NCBI GenBank assembly: GCA_044368575.1 | Contig: JBIPPH010000006.1 | Location: 8,263 to 72,262, forward strand | Source: JABMMZ01 sp044368575 | GTDB taxonomy: Bacteria > Bacteroidota > Bacteroidia > NS11-12g > UBA955 | Direction of reading: 5' to 3' | DNA: 64,000 nt | Shown here: positions 34,409-43,382 of the stretch, one piece after another | How the letters are laid out: every line of letters begins with the position of its first letter | Numbering within the stretch: the stretch's first letter is position 1 | The notes under the pieces: generated by a model | The model's input: the letters and a program-made list of their open reading frames with translations, nothing else | What the model was told of the DNA's origin: nothing | The model's database searches: none | Translations under genes and position numbers: made by a program

Positions 34409-35749
34409 TTATAATTTGATGGTTTGTCCTATGGCTACTTGGTAATCAATTTTAGCGACCAATAAATCGTATACTGCGCTTAAATAATTGGTTTGAGTGG
34501 TTTTGAGTTCTTGTGATGCGGTTATCAATTCTAAATTACTGCCTACACCTTCATTGTATTTGATAGTAGTTGTATTTAGTATTTTGTTTGCCAAATCAAG
34601 GTTTTCTTTTTGTTGCAAAACATAATCCATAGCTCTGAAATATTTTAATTGGGTTTGCTTGGCTTCCAATTGTATCATGTTTTCAACCTTGTTAATGGTC
34701 GTTTCAGTTTTTAGTTGTTGAATTTTAGCTTTTTGAATTTTTGCATCATTACTAAAGCCTGAAAACAAAGGCACATTCATTTGCATGGCTAAGAAATAGT
34801 TGTTATACCATTTGCTGTAATCAAGCTTTTCGCCAAAGTTGCTTTGTTGGTAGGTAAAAGCACCACCAAGGTTTGGTAGCTTGCCATATTGATAGCGTTT
34901 AACATCCATTTTGTTGAGCACTAATTGTTGTTGTAGAATCTGAAAATCTGTTCTCGCTTTGAAGTTAACTTGAGAGCTCGTGTCTTGAATGGCAAAACGG
35001 CTGTTGAGCTCGTCGATTTTGTCAGTTAATTCAATGTTCTGACTAGGATCCATACCCATTTTAATTTTCAGTAAACCCATAACAATTTGCAGTTGATCAT
35101 TGAGTTTCTGACGGGTAATGCTGATGTTGTTGAGTTGAAGTTTTAAACGGTCCACATCAAGGGCTTCAGTAAAACCCTCTTTATTCATCGCCTTAACTTG
35201 ATTGTAGGTTTTTTCAATGGTGTTGTATGAAGTATTCAGTAACAATACATTTTCTTTAGCAATAAGAACTGTTAGATAGGTTTTTGCCACATCAATTTTC
35301 ACATCTGTTTCAGTTTTACTGGCCAACCTTCTTGATAAATCAGTGAATTGTTTAGCCGCTTTTAGACCTAAAAAATAAGTGCCATCTAACAATAACCAAG
35401 TGGCATTGATTGAAGCCTGCGTTGTATACTTGTTACCAACCCTTATTGGAGTGGCAATGCCATTAATAGGGAATACAAATACTTGTTTTTGAATAGCGTC
35501 TTGAAAGCCTATTTGACCTCTAATTTGAGGAATCCCAATGGCTTGAACTTCCTTTACTGTCTGATTGGCAATGGCTAAGTCAGCATAGGCGTTTTTTAAA
35601 TCCGGATTGTGAGTAATGGCGAATTCAACTGCAGCGGATAAAGACATTTTAAGGGTGTCTTGTGCTTTTGTTTGTGCCATAGCTGAAAAGCTCAACTGCA
35701 TCATAATGATTAGCAAAGTGCTTTTGTGTATATTGTTTAGTTGTAACAT
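34409..35749 (-). CDS. TolC family outer-membrane efflux protein
   Basis: 446 residues with a signal peptide ending near SFSAMAQ (26). Two repeats of the OEP family follow, each with long helices (for example AAVEFAITHNPDLKNAYADL near the start of the first and QQLVLNKMDVKRYQYGKLPN in the second) and ending YDLLVAKIDYQVAIGQ. It provides the exit duct of the tripartite pump. Eight bases after the TetR gene and 27 before the adaptor. Confidence 0.93.
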   Translation of the reverse strand: MLQLNNIHKSTLLIIMMQLSFSAMAQTKAQDTLKMSLSAAVEFAITHNPDLKNAYADLAIANQTVKEVQAIGIPQIRGQIGFQDAIQKQVFVFPINGIATPIRVGNKYTTQASINATWLLLDGTYFLGLKAAKQFTDLSRRLASKTETDVKIDVAKTYLTVLIAKENVLLLNTSYNTIEKTYNQVKAMNKEGFTEALDVDRLKLQLNNISITRQKLNDQLQIVMGLLKIKMGMDPSQNIELTDKIDELNSRFAIQDTSSQVNFKARTDFQILQQQLVLNKMDVKRYQYGKLPNLGGAFTYQQSNFGEKLDYSKWYNNYFLAMQMNVPLFSGFSNDAKIQKAKIQQLKTETTINKVENMIQLEAKQTQLKYFRAMDYVLQQKENLDLANKILNTTTIKYNEGVGSNLELITASQELKTTQTNYLSAVYDLLVAKIDYQVAIGQTIKL

Positions 35750-35757
35750 ATAGTCTA

Positions 35758-36366
35758 CTATGAAATTTGAATTAAATCTGGGTGGGCATTGATGTATTCA
35801 ATTCCCTTAGGCGTACACAATGAATGCATATTGTAGCGCACCAATTCTGCATATTTAGTGGCAAATGGCATGCTGCCTAGTAATTTGTGTTCGCTTGATA
35901 CACACTCCATCACCAAAGCGATGTAAAAACCTGCAGTAATATCTACATTGATGTTTTGTCTGTATAAGCCCTGTTGTATGCCTAAATTTAGGTTTTTTAC
36001 CACTTGTATTTGAATAGCATTTTCTTTGTGCTCTGTAAAGAATTGATAAGTCTCTGTATGGTATTTTTTGAGGTCGAATAAGGCCCCTGGATTGACCTCT
36101 TGGTGCATGTCATTCATCATTTTGGCAATCTTTAACATTTGCAAAATGGCGTTGCTTTCTGACGAAAATACTTGTTCACATAAGGCATCCATCTCGGTTA
36201 AATGATGGGTTATGGTTTGTTTAACCAAATCATTTTTGTCTTGTACATATACGTAAAGCGTCTTTTTAGACATGCCTAGAGCTTTGGCAACATCATCCAT
36301 GGTGATGCTTTTAATGCCATATCGCATAAATAATTCTTCAGCTTTAGCTAAAATTTTTTGATGCAT
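35758..36366 (-). CDS. TetR family regulator of the efflux operon
   Basis: 202 residues. Helix-turn-helix at about 5-50 (KAEELFMRYGIKSITMDDVA, then MSKKTLYVYVQDKNDLV); the C-terminal domain is all helical, with conserved MNDMHQEVNPGALFDLKKYH. It is the first gene of the pump operon, so autoregulation is likely. I start at ATG 36366; two earlier in-frame ATGs (36405 and 36438) overlap the promoter and the inverted repeat at 36404-36435. Confidence 0.88.
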   Translation of the reverse strand: MHQKILAKAEELFMRYGIKSITMDDVAKALGMSKKTLYVYVQDKNDLVKQTITHHLTEMDALCEQVFSSESNAILQMLKIAKMMNDMHQEVNPGALFDLKKYHTETYQFFTEHKENAIQIQVVKNLNLGIQQGLYRQNINVDITAGFYIALVMECVSSEHKLLGSMPFATKYAELVRYNMHSLCTPKGIEYINAHPDLIQIS

Positions 36367-36403
36367 GCTCTCTAAAGTTGGCGCGAAATAAATTAAAAAA
36401 ACC

Positions 36404-36435
36404 ATGGAAACAAAAAATATATCCAAAGTTTCCAT
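36404..36435. promoter_or_regulatory. Inverted repeat over the efflux promoter, candidate TetR operator
   Basis: ATGGAAAC (36404-36411), 16 bases, GTTTCCAT (36428-36435), a perfect 8-base inverted repeat. The spacer holds the minus-strand TATATTTTTTG promoter-like box, with TTTG at 36439-36436 as a -33 candidate. An operator over its own promoter is typical for TetR regulators, but the repeat is not shown to bind. Confidence 0.45.
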
Positions 36436-36571
36436 CAAATCTGTTAAAACAAATGTTTTTGACGATAAATGAGGCCTTATGTCAATTTTACATGAACTAA
36501 AACATTTCCATAAATTAATAACACATGTAAATACTGCCTTGAATTACTCTATTATTGTGTAATTAATACTT

Positions 36572-36958
36572 ATGGCCATTAAAATTTCAAACAGCGTTAA
36601 AATTGAAGTGCGACCAAAGTTCAACGAGTTGCAAAGCGATATTGAGCAAAACGAATTCTTTTTTACATACTATGTACACATCTCTAATTTAGGGAATGAA
36701 ACCATTCAGCTTATGCATAGAAAATGGGATATAGTAGATAGTGTTGGAGAACATAAATTTGTAAGCGGCGAGGGAGTTGTTGGTGAACAACCTGTTTTGT
36801 TGCCTGGAGACACCTATGAATATTATTCAGGTTGTTTATTAAAAACAGGTTTCGGCAAAATGTCTGGAGCATATGTGTTCAAAGTGCTTCAATCTGGTGC
36901 TTTGTTTGAATCTGAAATTCCTGAATTTACCTTACAATTGCCATGGGTCTTAAACTAG
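36572..36958 (+). CDS. apaG: ApaG family protein
   Basis: 128 residues of a single fibronectin-III-like beta-sandwich. Signature segments: FFFTYYVHISNLGNETIQLM, RKWDIVDSVGEHKFVSGEGV, VGEQPVLLPGDTYEYYSGC and MSGAYVF. ApaG is linked to divalent cation tolerance in enterobacteria, but its activity is not established. Divergent from the efflux operon; overlaps the M28 peptidase gene by 16 bases. Confidence 0.94.
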   Translation: MAIKISNSVKIEVRPKFNELQSDIEQNEFFFTYYVHISNLGNETIQLMHRKWDIVDSVGEHKFVSGEGVVGEQPVLLPGDTYEYYSGCLLKTGFGKMSGAYVFKVLQSGALFESEIPEFTLQLPWVLN

Positions 36959-37941
36959 TATTTCAATTTCGACTAGTATTAATAGTCCTGTTTTTTAGTT
37001 TCAGCGCTTGTCAACCTAAGGATCAATCAAATGGTGCTTCTAATGCTAACACCGACTCTTCAGTCAATGTTGCTGCGCAACGTCCAGTTTTCAACGCTGA
37101 TTCGGCTTACTTAAGGGTTAAAGCACAAGTGGATTTTGGACCACGCGTGCCAGGAACAGCTGGTCATTCTGCTTGTTATAATTACATTAGTAAAATGCTT
37201 GCTGCCTCAGCAGATACTATGTATTATCAAAATACAACTGCCATTACTTTTGACAAAAAAGTTATTCCAGTTAAAAATATCATAGCCAGCTTTAATCCCA
37301 AAGCAGAGCGCAGAATACTCCTGTGTGCCCATTGGGATACACGCCCATTTGCAGATCAAGACCAAGTGGACAAAGACAAGCCAATTCTTGGTGCCAATGA
37401 TGGGGCTAGCGGTGTTGGCGTTTTATTAGAGATTGCCCGACTGCTTCGTGCCCAACCTTTGTCAATCGGTGTCGATATTGTTTGTTTTGATGCAGAAGAT
37501 TGGGGTGATAATTCTGGTAAAATTGAAAATAGTTATTGTTTAGGTTCTCAGTATTGGGCCAGAAATTTACATCAACCTAATTACAAAGCAGAATTTGGTA
37601 TTTTACTCGATATGGTAGGGGCGCCTAATGCGATTTTTGGCTTTGAGGGCTTCAGTTTGTCATCTGCACAAAATATAGTTTCTAAAGTTTGGGGAGCTGC
37701 AGATGCCGCTGGTTATCAGCAATACTTCAGACATTTTGAACGCGGTTATGTTACCGATGATCATTATTACGTGATGAAATTTGCTCAATTTCCTGTGATT
37801 GATATTATTGATTCTGATCCTAACACCATTAGTCATTTTGGTAAATACTGGCATACTCATCAAGACAATATGAATGCCATTGACCGCAATACTTTAAAAG
37901 CCGTAGGTCAGACTGTGATCAATGTGCTTTACGGTTTATAA
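36943..37941 (+). CDS. M28 family zinc peptidase or glutaminyl cyclase-like, lipoprotein
   Basis: 332 residues. Lipoprotein signal (LVLIVLFFSFSAC, Cys23). Zinc-site motifs: LLCAHWDTRPFADQD, GANDGASGVGVLLEIA, CFDAEDWGD and the late YWHTHQDNMNAID. This arrangement fits secreted M28 enzymes, including glutaminyl-peptide cyclotransferases with one zinc; sequence alone does not settle peptidase against cyclase. It begins inside apaG (16-base overlap) and its end overlaps the converging PLP enzyme by 13 bases. Confidence 0.88.
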   Translation: MGLKLVFQFRLVLIVLFFSFSACQPKDQSNGASNANTDSSVNVAAQRPVFNADSAYLRVKAQVDFGPRVPGTAGHSACYNYISKMLAASADTMYYQNTTAITFDKKVIPVKNIIASFNPKAERRILLCAHWDTRPFADQDQVDKDKPILGANDGASGVGVLLEIARLLRAQPLSIGVDIVCFDAEDWGDNSGKIENSYCLGSQYWARNLHQPNYKAEFGILLDMVGAPNAIFGFEGFSLSSAQNIVSKVWGAADAAGYQQYFRHFERGYVTDDHYYVMKFAQFPVIDIIDSDPNTISHFGKYWHTHQDNMNAIDRNTLKAVGQTVINVLYGL

Positions 37942-38804
37942 TCTTTGGCTAATTGAGGCAAGCCGCCTGTGTGTATACACAAGATTTTATCTGTGGTTTT
38001 AAATTGTCCTTGCCGGATTAAGTCCATAATGGCCATAAACATTTTTCCCGTGTATACATGTTCTAGTTGTATGCCACTTTTACTTTTGAACCAATCCATA
38101 AATGCCATGAGTTCCGAGTCAGATTGGGCATATTTGCCTCTGTGATAATCATGTAATATTTGCCAATGTTTTTGAGGATAATCCTGCATTTGTCTGTCAA
38201 GGTCAAAGTTGTTCTTTAAACTGCTTATACCAATGACTTTACTGGGCAATTGTCTTTGAATACAACCTTGAACAAGTCCTTCCAAAGTGGTACCTGTTCC
38301 TACAGACAATACAATGTAGTCATATGTTTTTTTTAGTTCGTCAAGTATCTTAGAACAGCCAATAAATGATTTGGGGTGTCTGCCACCCTCGTCCACCATA
38401 ATGGCATTCGCAGCAGATCCGAAATAGTGTTCAAATAGTGCTTGCTTTTGTCTGTATTGGCCTCTGTTAACATGAATCAATTGCATGCCGTGGTCTTGGC
38501 AACAGATCTCATATGCATTTGAATCCCTTATTTCGTCGCCTCTGACAAAGCCTGTGGTTTGGATACCCAATAATTTGCCAGCTACAGCAGTCGCCACTAA
38601 ATGGTTACTGTATGCCCCACCAAAAGTAACAATATGGGCTTGTTCAAGGGTTTTAGCCCATTCAATTATACCACTTAATTTTCGCCATTTGTTGCCTGCA
38701 ATTAATGGATGAATGAGGTCATCTCTTAACACATCTATGTCATACCCCTGGCTAATGGCATAGGGAAGGGCTTCGATTTTAGATGGTTTTAAATCTGGAT
38801 GCAC
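37929..38804 (-). CDS. PLP-dependent enzyme, ACC deaminase / D-cysteine desulfhydrase family
   Basis: 291 residues. Fold type II PLP enzyme: GNKWRKLSG contains the Schiff-base Lys, GGAYSNHLVATAVAG is the phosphate and carboxylate segment, and VSVGTGTTLEGLVQG binds the cofactor phosphate. Members act on 1-aminocyclopropane-1-carboxylate or D-cysteine; most Bacteroidota members are probably D-cysteine desulfhydrases. Shorter than the 330-residue norm. The start is GTG at 38804, five bases after a TAATTTTG box. Confidence 0.83.
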   Translation of the reverse strand: MHPDLKPSKIEALPYAISQGYDIDVLRDDLIHPLIAGNKWRKLSGIIEWAKTLEQAHIVTFGGAYSNHLVATAVAGKLLGIQTTGFVRGDEIRDSNAYEICCQDHGMQLIHVNRGQYRQKQALFEHYFGSAANAIMVDEGGRHPKSFIGCSKILDELKKTYDYIVLSVGTGTTLEGLVQGCIQRQLPSKVIGISSLKNNFDLDRQMQDYPQKHWQILHDYHRGKYAQSDSELMAFMDWFKSKSGIQLEHVYTGKMFMAIMDLIRQGQFKTTDKILCIHTGGLPQLAKDYKP

Positions 38805-38808
38805 CTTT

Positions 38809-38816
38809 CAAAATTA
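38809..38816 (-). promoter_or_regulatory. Promoter -7 box (TAATTTTG) for the PLP enzyme gene
   Basis: Minus-strand exact TAnnTTTG match ending five bases before the GTG start, predicting a leaderless mRNA. Confidence 0.45.
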
Positions 38817-38890
38817 CTGGCTTATTGCTGTTATTACAAAAATAGCATTTGAATTTGTCTGCTATTGAAATTTTAACTTGGTTTGCAAGT

Positions 38891-39196
38891 ATGATCATTT
38901 ATAACGTGACTTGCAATATTCCAGAGACCATTGAAACAGAATGGGTGCACTGGATGAAACACGAACACATTCCTGAAGTCATTGCGACAGAAAAGTTTAC
39001 TGGGTTTAAAATGCTTAAACTATTGACCAATGTACAAGACAATGAGGGGGTGAATTATGCTATCCAATATTTTTGCCATAGCATAGATGATTATAATGCT
39101 TATGCTGAGTTATATGCCCCAGCATTAAAAGCTAAAACCTATGCCAAATATGGCGATCAAGTTTTAGCCTTTAGAACGCTTTTGGAAGAGGTTTAA
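38891..39196 (+). CDS. DUF4286 family protein
   Basis: 101 residues beginning MIIYNVTCNIPETIETEWVH and containing HEHIPEVIATEKFTGFKM and a late AKYGDQVLAFRTLLEE. Compact ferredoxin-like (dimeric alpha/beta barrel) pattern, cytosolic, function unknown. A longer frame with an ATG-less lead exists upstream; ATG 38891 matches the family start. It abuts the converging peptidase gene with no gap. Confidence 0.82.
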   Translation: MIIYNVTCNIPETIETEWVHWMKHEHIPEVIATEKFTGFKMLKLLTNVQDNEGVNYAIQYFCHSIDDYNAYAELYAPALKAKTYAKYGDQVLAFRTLLEEV

Positions 39197-41377
39197 TTAC
39201 AGATTCTCCATTAGGTATTCTGTAATCTTTTGCATGAGATGCACACGGTCTTTGCCCATTACATTGTGCTTGTGACCAGGATAAACAAAATAATCTAAGT
39301 AAGTATTGCCGGCATCAACTGCTGCTTTGCAATACAATAAACTGTGTTGCCATAAAACAACATCGTCATCACAACCATGAATCATTAGAAGTTTGTCTTG
39401 CAAACCATTGATGTGGGTTAACAAATTTGCTTGTTTGTATCCTTCTGGATTTTCAGAAGGTTGGTCCATGTAACGCTCTGTGTACATGATTTCATAGATT
39501 GACCAATCAATCACTGGGCCACCAGCTACACCAACTTTAAATACACCTGGTTGTCTGCTCATAAGACAGGTGGTCATAAATCCACCAAAGCTCCAACCAT
39601 GTACACCAATTCTGTTGGCGTCTACATAACTCAAGTTTTTAAGGTAATTAATGCCTGCTAATTGGTCCGCCATTTCAAGCGTGCCTAATTGTCTGTGAGT
39701 AGCGCTTTCAAAAGCATGGCCTCTGTTTGAAGAGCCTCTGTTGTCGAGGGTAAATACGATATAACCTTTTTGAGCCATTAACTGCATCCAGTAATTACTG
39801 CCCCCTAAGAAGCTATTGGTTACCATTTGGGCATGAGGACCACCATACACATAAACGACAACAGGGTATTTTTTGTTTTTGTCGAAATGTGGTGGTGTAA
39901 TCATTCGGCAATGCAATACTGTGCCATCATTGATGATAGGGAATAAAGTGGTTTCGCCTAAGTCATAATTCGCTAACGGATTGCTTGCAGTTAAAAGGTT
40001 TTTAACCAAGTCGCCATTTTGACTTCTTAAATCAATTTTACGCGGCACATTAAGGCTTGAATACACATCAAAAAATTGGTTCATCTGCTGATTGAATGAG
40101 GCCATATGAGTGCCAGCTGCATCACTCAGTTTTTTAAGCTCAAGTGAATTGACATGCACACTGTAGGTGTGTCTTTCTAATGGACTTTCTTTAGTTGATT
40201 CAAAGTAGATGTATTTGCCATCTGAGTCAGCGCCAATCAAACGCGTGATCATCCAATTGCCTTGGGTTAATGTTTTAAGTAGTTTGCCTTTAGTAGAATA
40301 TAAATACAAATGGTTAAATCCGCTGCGTTCACTCTGCCATATAAATTTCTCTGGGTCATTTGGCATAAAGTAAAAGCCGTGTTGAGGTTCAACATAACGC
40401 TCGTCGGTTTCTTCAAACAAAGTTTTATTGAGCTCACCTGAATTGGCATTGTAACTATTGATCCAAGCATGGTTTTGCCCTCTGTTCACAATGGCCATGA
40501 AAATATTTTCAGAACTCGGATCCCATGCGATATTGGTAAGGTATTGTTCTGCTGGTTCACCTGTTTTTAAATAAGTAGTGGTCTTCGTTTCTATGTTAAA
40601 GATACCAACGGTTACATGGTGGCTTTTTGCCCCAGCGGTCGGGTATTTGATGTTGTTGCTTTGAGCAGGAATTTTAGAGTTGTCGTAAATGGCATAATCA
40701 CTCACCATGCTTTCATCCATTCTGTAGAAAGCAATTTTCTTGCCATCTGGGCTCCAGAATAAACCTTTGTCAATGCCAAATTCATTGCGGTGAACAGATT
40801 GGCCATACACTATGCCTTTGCCGCCATCATTAGTAATTTGAATGGTTTCATTCGCATTGATGAGGTAGAGGTTCTCATTTTCAGTAACAATGACTTGATT
40901 GCTTTTAGCATGGTAGTCGTTGCTGCTGCCTTGGCCTTTAATGGTCAATAGGTTTCTGAAGGCTTGAGCTGGTAAATTGTAATTCACATATTGCTGGTCT
41001 TTAAAGATCACGATGTTGTCGTTATCGGTCCATTCAAATGCCGGAAAACTTTTAAATTGCCAACCTTCTTTGTACTGAGCTGCTGCTTGATTAAGGGCTT
41101 CAAGTGTTTGGCTGCTATCTTCTTGAAAAGTCAAGGCATCAACGATGATTAACTTTTGTGGTTTACTGGTTTTGATGTAGGCGTATTTGCTACCTCCTGG
41201 TAACCATTGAAGTCCTGTGATGTTTTGAATTTTTAAAGACAAATTATTGGGTTTGTCAACTTGTAAAATGGCTTCTTCCATGCTCAAGTATTTTTGTCCT
41301 TGGGCGTTTGCAGAAAAGGTTTGAAATAGACCTATAAGCGCAATGGCTATTACTGATTTTAAACTCATTTTTTTCAT
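39197..41377 (-). CDS. S9 family prolyl peptidase (dipeptidyl peptidase IV-like)
   Basis: 726 residues. Signal peptide MKKMSLKSVIAIALIGLFQT, cut near SANAQ. An eight-bladed propeller (about 40-480, with the DPPIV_N pattern FWSPDGKKIAFYRMDE containing the DE residues that bind substrate amino groups in DPP4) precedes the alpha/beta-hydrolase. Catalytic Ser596 is in GWSFGG, the Asp in HGCDDDV (670-672), and the His in PGHKHNV. It removes X-Pro dipeptides in the periplasm. The frame stays open upstream, but ATG 41377 directly precedes the signal; a box-like CACTTTTG lies at 41390-41383. Confidence 0.94.
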   Translation of the reverse strand: MKKMSLKSVIAIALIGLFQTFSANAQGQKYLSMEEAILQVDKPNNLSLKIQNITGLQWLPGGSKYAYIKTSKPQKLIIVDALTFQEDSSQTLEALNQAAAQYKEGWQFKSFPAFEWTDNDNIVIFKDQQYVNYNLPAQAFRNLLTIKGQGSSNDYHAKSNQVIVTENENLYLINANETIQITNDGGKGIVYGQSVHRNEFGIDKGLFWSPDGKKIAFYRMDESMVSDYAIYDNSKIPAQSNNIKYPTAGAKSHHVTVGIFNIETKTTTYLKTGEPAEQYLTNIAWDPSSENIFMAIVNRGQNHAWINSYNANSGELNKTLFEETDERYVEPQHGFYFMPNDPEKFIWQSERSGFNHLYLYSTKGKLLKTLTQGNWMITRLIGADSDGKYIYFESTKESPLERHTYSVHVNSLELKKLSDAAGTHMASFNQQMNQFFDVYSSLNVPRKIDLRSQNGDLVKNLLTASNPLANYDLGETTLFPIINDGTVLHCRMITPPHFDKNKKYPVVVYVYGGPHAQMVTNSFLGGSNYWMQLMAQKGYIVFTLDNRGSSNRGHAFESATHRQLGTLEMADQLAGINYLKNLSYVDANRIGVHGWSFGGFMTTCLMSRQPGVFKVGVAGGPVIDWSIYEIMYTERYMDQPSENPEGYKQANLLTHINGLQDKLLMIHGCDDDVVLWQHSLLYCKAAVDAGNTYLDYFVYPGHKHNVMGKDRVHLMQKITEYLMENL

Positions 41378-41457
41378 TGCTACAAAAGTGCAAAAAAAAG
41401 TTGATAATATGTCACAAATACGCTTCAAAAGTGTTTCAGCATTGTTGGATTTTAACG

Positions 41458-41464
41458 TATTTTG
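41458..41464 (+). promoter_or_regulatory. Promoter box (TATTTTGCAGG) for dapD
   Basis: Same TATTTTGCAGG sequence as before mreB, 15 bases before the dapD ATG. TTG at 41444-41446 is a loose -33 candidate. Confidence 0.4.
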
Positions 41465-41478
41465 CAGGTTCAAAATCC

Positions 41479-42306
41479 ATGGATCTTATAGCCTTAAAAC
41501 AAACCATTGAAACTGCGTGGGAAAACCGTGCAATGCTTAAAGAATCTGCAGTGCAAGACCAGATCAGGCAGCTCATAGAATTGCTTGATAAAGGTCAAGT
41601 GCGTGTGGCAGAACCAAGTGCTGAAGCTGGTAAATGGCAGGTGAATGAATGGGTTAAAAAAGGGGTTATTCTGTATTTCCCAATTCAAGACATCAGCACA
41701 GAAAAAATTGGTCCGTATGAAATTTGTGACAAGATTCCATTAAAGCAAGACTATGCCCAACAAGGTGTAAGAGCGGTTATGGGGTCTGTTGCCAGATATG
41801 GTGCCTTCATCAACAAAGGGGTCATTTTGATGCCAAGTTTTGTCAATATTGGTGCTTATGTCGATTCAGGAACCATGGTTGATACTTGGGCAACTGTTGG
41901 ATCATGCGCTCAAATAGGCAAGAACGTGCATCTGAGCGGAGGTGTTGGAATAGGAGGCGTTTTAGAGCCTGTTCAAGCTGCACCAGTGATCATAGAAGAC
42001 GATTGTTTTATTGGTTCTAGAAGCATAATTGTTGAAGGTGCTCATATTGCTAAAGAAGCGGTTATCGGTGCAGGTGTTACCATAACACAGTCAACCAAAA
42101 TTATAGATGTTACCCAATCAGAGCCAATTATCTATAATGGTTATGTGCCTGAGCGTTCAGTGGTTATTCCTGGCAGTTATGAAAAGGTGTTCGCGGCGGG
42201 TAAATACCAAGTGCCATGTGCCCTGATAATCGGTCAAAGAAAACCTAGTACGGATTTAAAAACATCACTCAATGACGCGCTCAGAGATTTTAATGTAGCT
42301 GTATAA
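41479..42306 (+). CDS. dapD: Tetrahydrodipicolinate N-succinyltransferase
   Basis: 275 residues; the succinylase step toward diaminopimelate and lysine. Short N-terminal helical domain, then a left-handed beta-helix of hexapeptide repeats (about 105-215), including GAYVDSGTMVDTWATVGSCA and HLSGGVGIGGVLEP, then a C-terminal domain with CALIIGQRK. The start is ATG 41479 after the promoter. It overlaps the glycosyltransferase gene by a single base. Confidence 0.96.
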   Translation: MDLIALKQTIETAWENRAMLKESAVQDQIRQLIELLDKGQVRVAEPSAEAGKWQVNEWVKKGVILYFPIQDISTEKIGPYEICDKIPLKQDYAQQGVRAVMGSVARYGAFINKGVILMPSFVNIGAYVDSGTMVDTWATVGSCAQIGKNVHLSGGVGIGGVLEPVQAAPVIIEDDCFIGSRSIIVEGAHIAKEAVIGAGVTITQSTKIIDVTQSEPIIYNGYVPERSVVIPGSYEKVFAAGKYQVPCALIIGQRKPSTDLKTSLNDALRDFNVAV

Positions 42307-43382
42307 TGAATATTGGATTCGACGCAAAACGCTATTTTCACAACCGCTCGGGTTTAGGTAATTACAGCCGAGACCTAGTGGATCATTTTATTGCGTCTTA
42401 TCCTGCTAATAAATACTACTTGTTTGATGATCAACCAAGTACATTGAATTTGCCGGCCAATACCATTGCTGCAGCTCCACAAAAGGCATCTCCTTTATGG
42501 CGTGTGAAGGGTATTTTAAAAGATTTACAACTGCATAAAATTGACCTTTACCATGGCTTAAGCAATGAATTGCCGTTTGGTAAATGGCCCGAAAATATTA
42601 AAAAAGTAGTGACAATACACGATGTTATTTTTAAAATGTTTCCAAGTCATTACCGTTTCTTAGACCGTGCCATATACGATATAAAGACTAAGCATGCACT
42701 TGAAATTGCAGACAAGGTGATTGCCACCAGTCATGCTTGTGCGCAAGACATACAAAGACATTACAATGTAGACAGTAGAAAAATACAAGTGGTATATCAA
42801 ACATGTGGTGATTTGCATTGGAAAGAGTACTCTCAAAAACAACTTGAGCGTTTGTCAATGATTCACGGTTTACCCGATCAGTTCTTGTTGTATGTGTCAA
42901 GTTTTCAAACCAGAAAAAATCACTTAACTTTATTAGAGGCCTTAAAACGCACTAAGCGCAAAGACATTCATTTAGTATTGGTGGGTAAGAGAGGTCCAAC
43001 TCTAAAAGCTTGTATTAAGTTCATCAAGCAGAACGAATTAAAACAACAGGTCATGATCATAACTGATTTAGAAGATTACGATCTGCCAATGATGTACAGA
43101 AGAGCCAGTGGATTTGTATACCCAAGCATGATGGAAGGGTTTGGTATACCGCTAATAGAAGCCGCATGCGCTGGTTTGCCTATGGCGGTAAATGATATTC
43201 CTGTGTTTAGGGAATTGGCGCCAAAATCAACGCTTAAATTTGATTCCGCCATTATTGATAAACTCACCAGAAGTTTATTGGATTTAGTGCAAATGCCTAA
43301 AACCAATTATGGGTCGTATTTAGATCCTTTCAAACCCAATTACGCCGCTCAACAAGTTTTTAAAGTATACAGCAGTCTCTAG
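42306..43382 (+). CDS. GT4-type glycosyltransferase (family 1)
   Basis: 358 residues, GT-B fold. N-terminal MNIGFDAKRYFHNRSGLGNY is the acceptor-side glycine loop; the nucleotide-sugar domain begins LLYVSSFQTRKNHLTLLEAL and has the EGFGIPLIEAACAG retaining-enzyme motif with two Glu. The sugar and acceptor are not determinable; neighbouring galE and an acyltransferase suggest surface polysaccharide. Start directly follows dapD, and its end shares the palindromic stop CTAG with galE. Confidence 0.9.
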   Translation: MNIGFDAKRYFHNRSGLGNYSRDLVDHFIASYPANKYYLFDDQPSTLNLPANTIAAAPQKASPLWRVKGILKDLQLHKIDLYHGLSNELPFGKWPENIKKVVTIHDVIFKMFPSHYRFLDRAIYDIKTKHALEIADKVIATSHACAQDIQRHYNVDSRKIQVVYQTCGDLHWKEYSQKQLERLSMIHGLPDQFLLYVSSFQTRKNHLTLLEALKRTKRKDIHLVLVGKRGPTLKACIKFIKQNELKQQVMIITDLEDYDLPMMYRRASGFVYPSMMEGFGIPLIEAACAGLPMAVNDIPVFRELAPKSTLKFDSAIIDKLTRSLLDLVQMPKTNYGSYLDPFKPNYAAQQVFKVYSSL

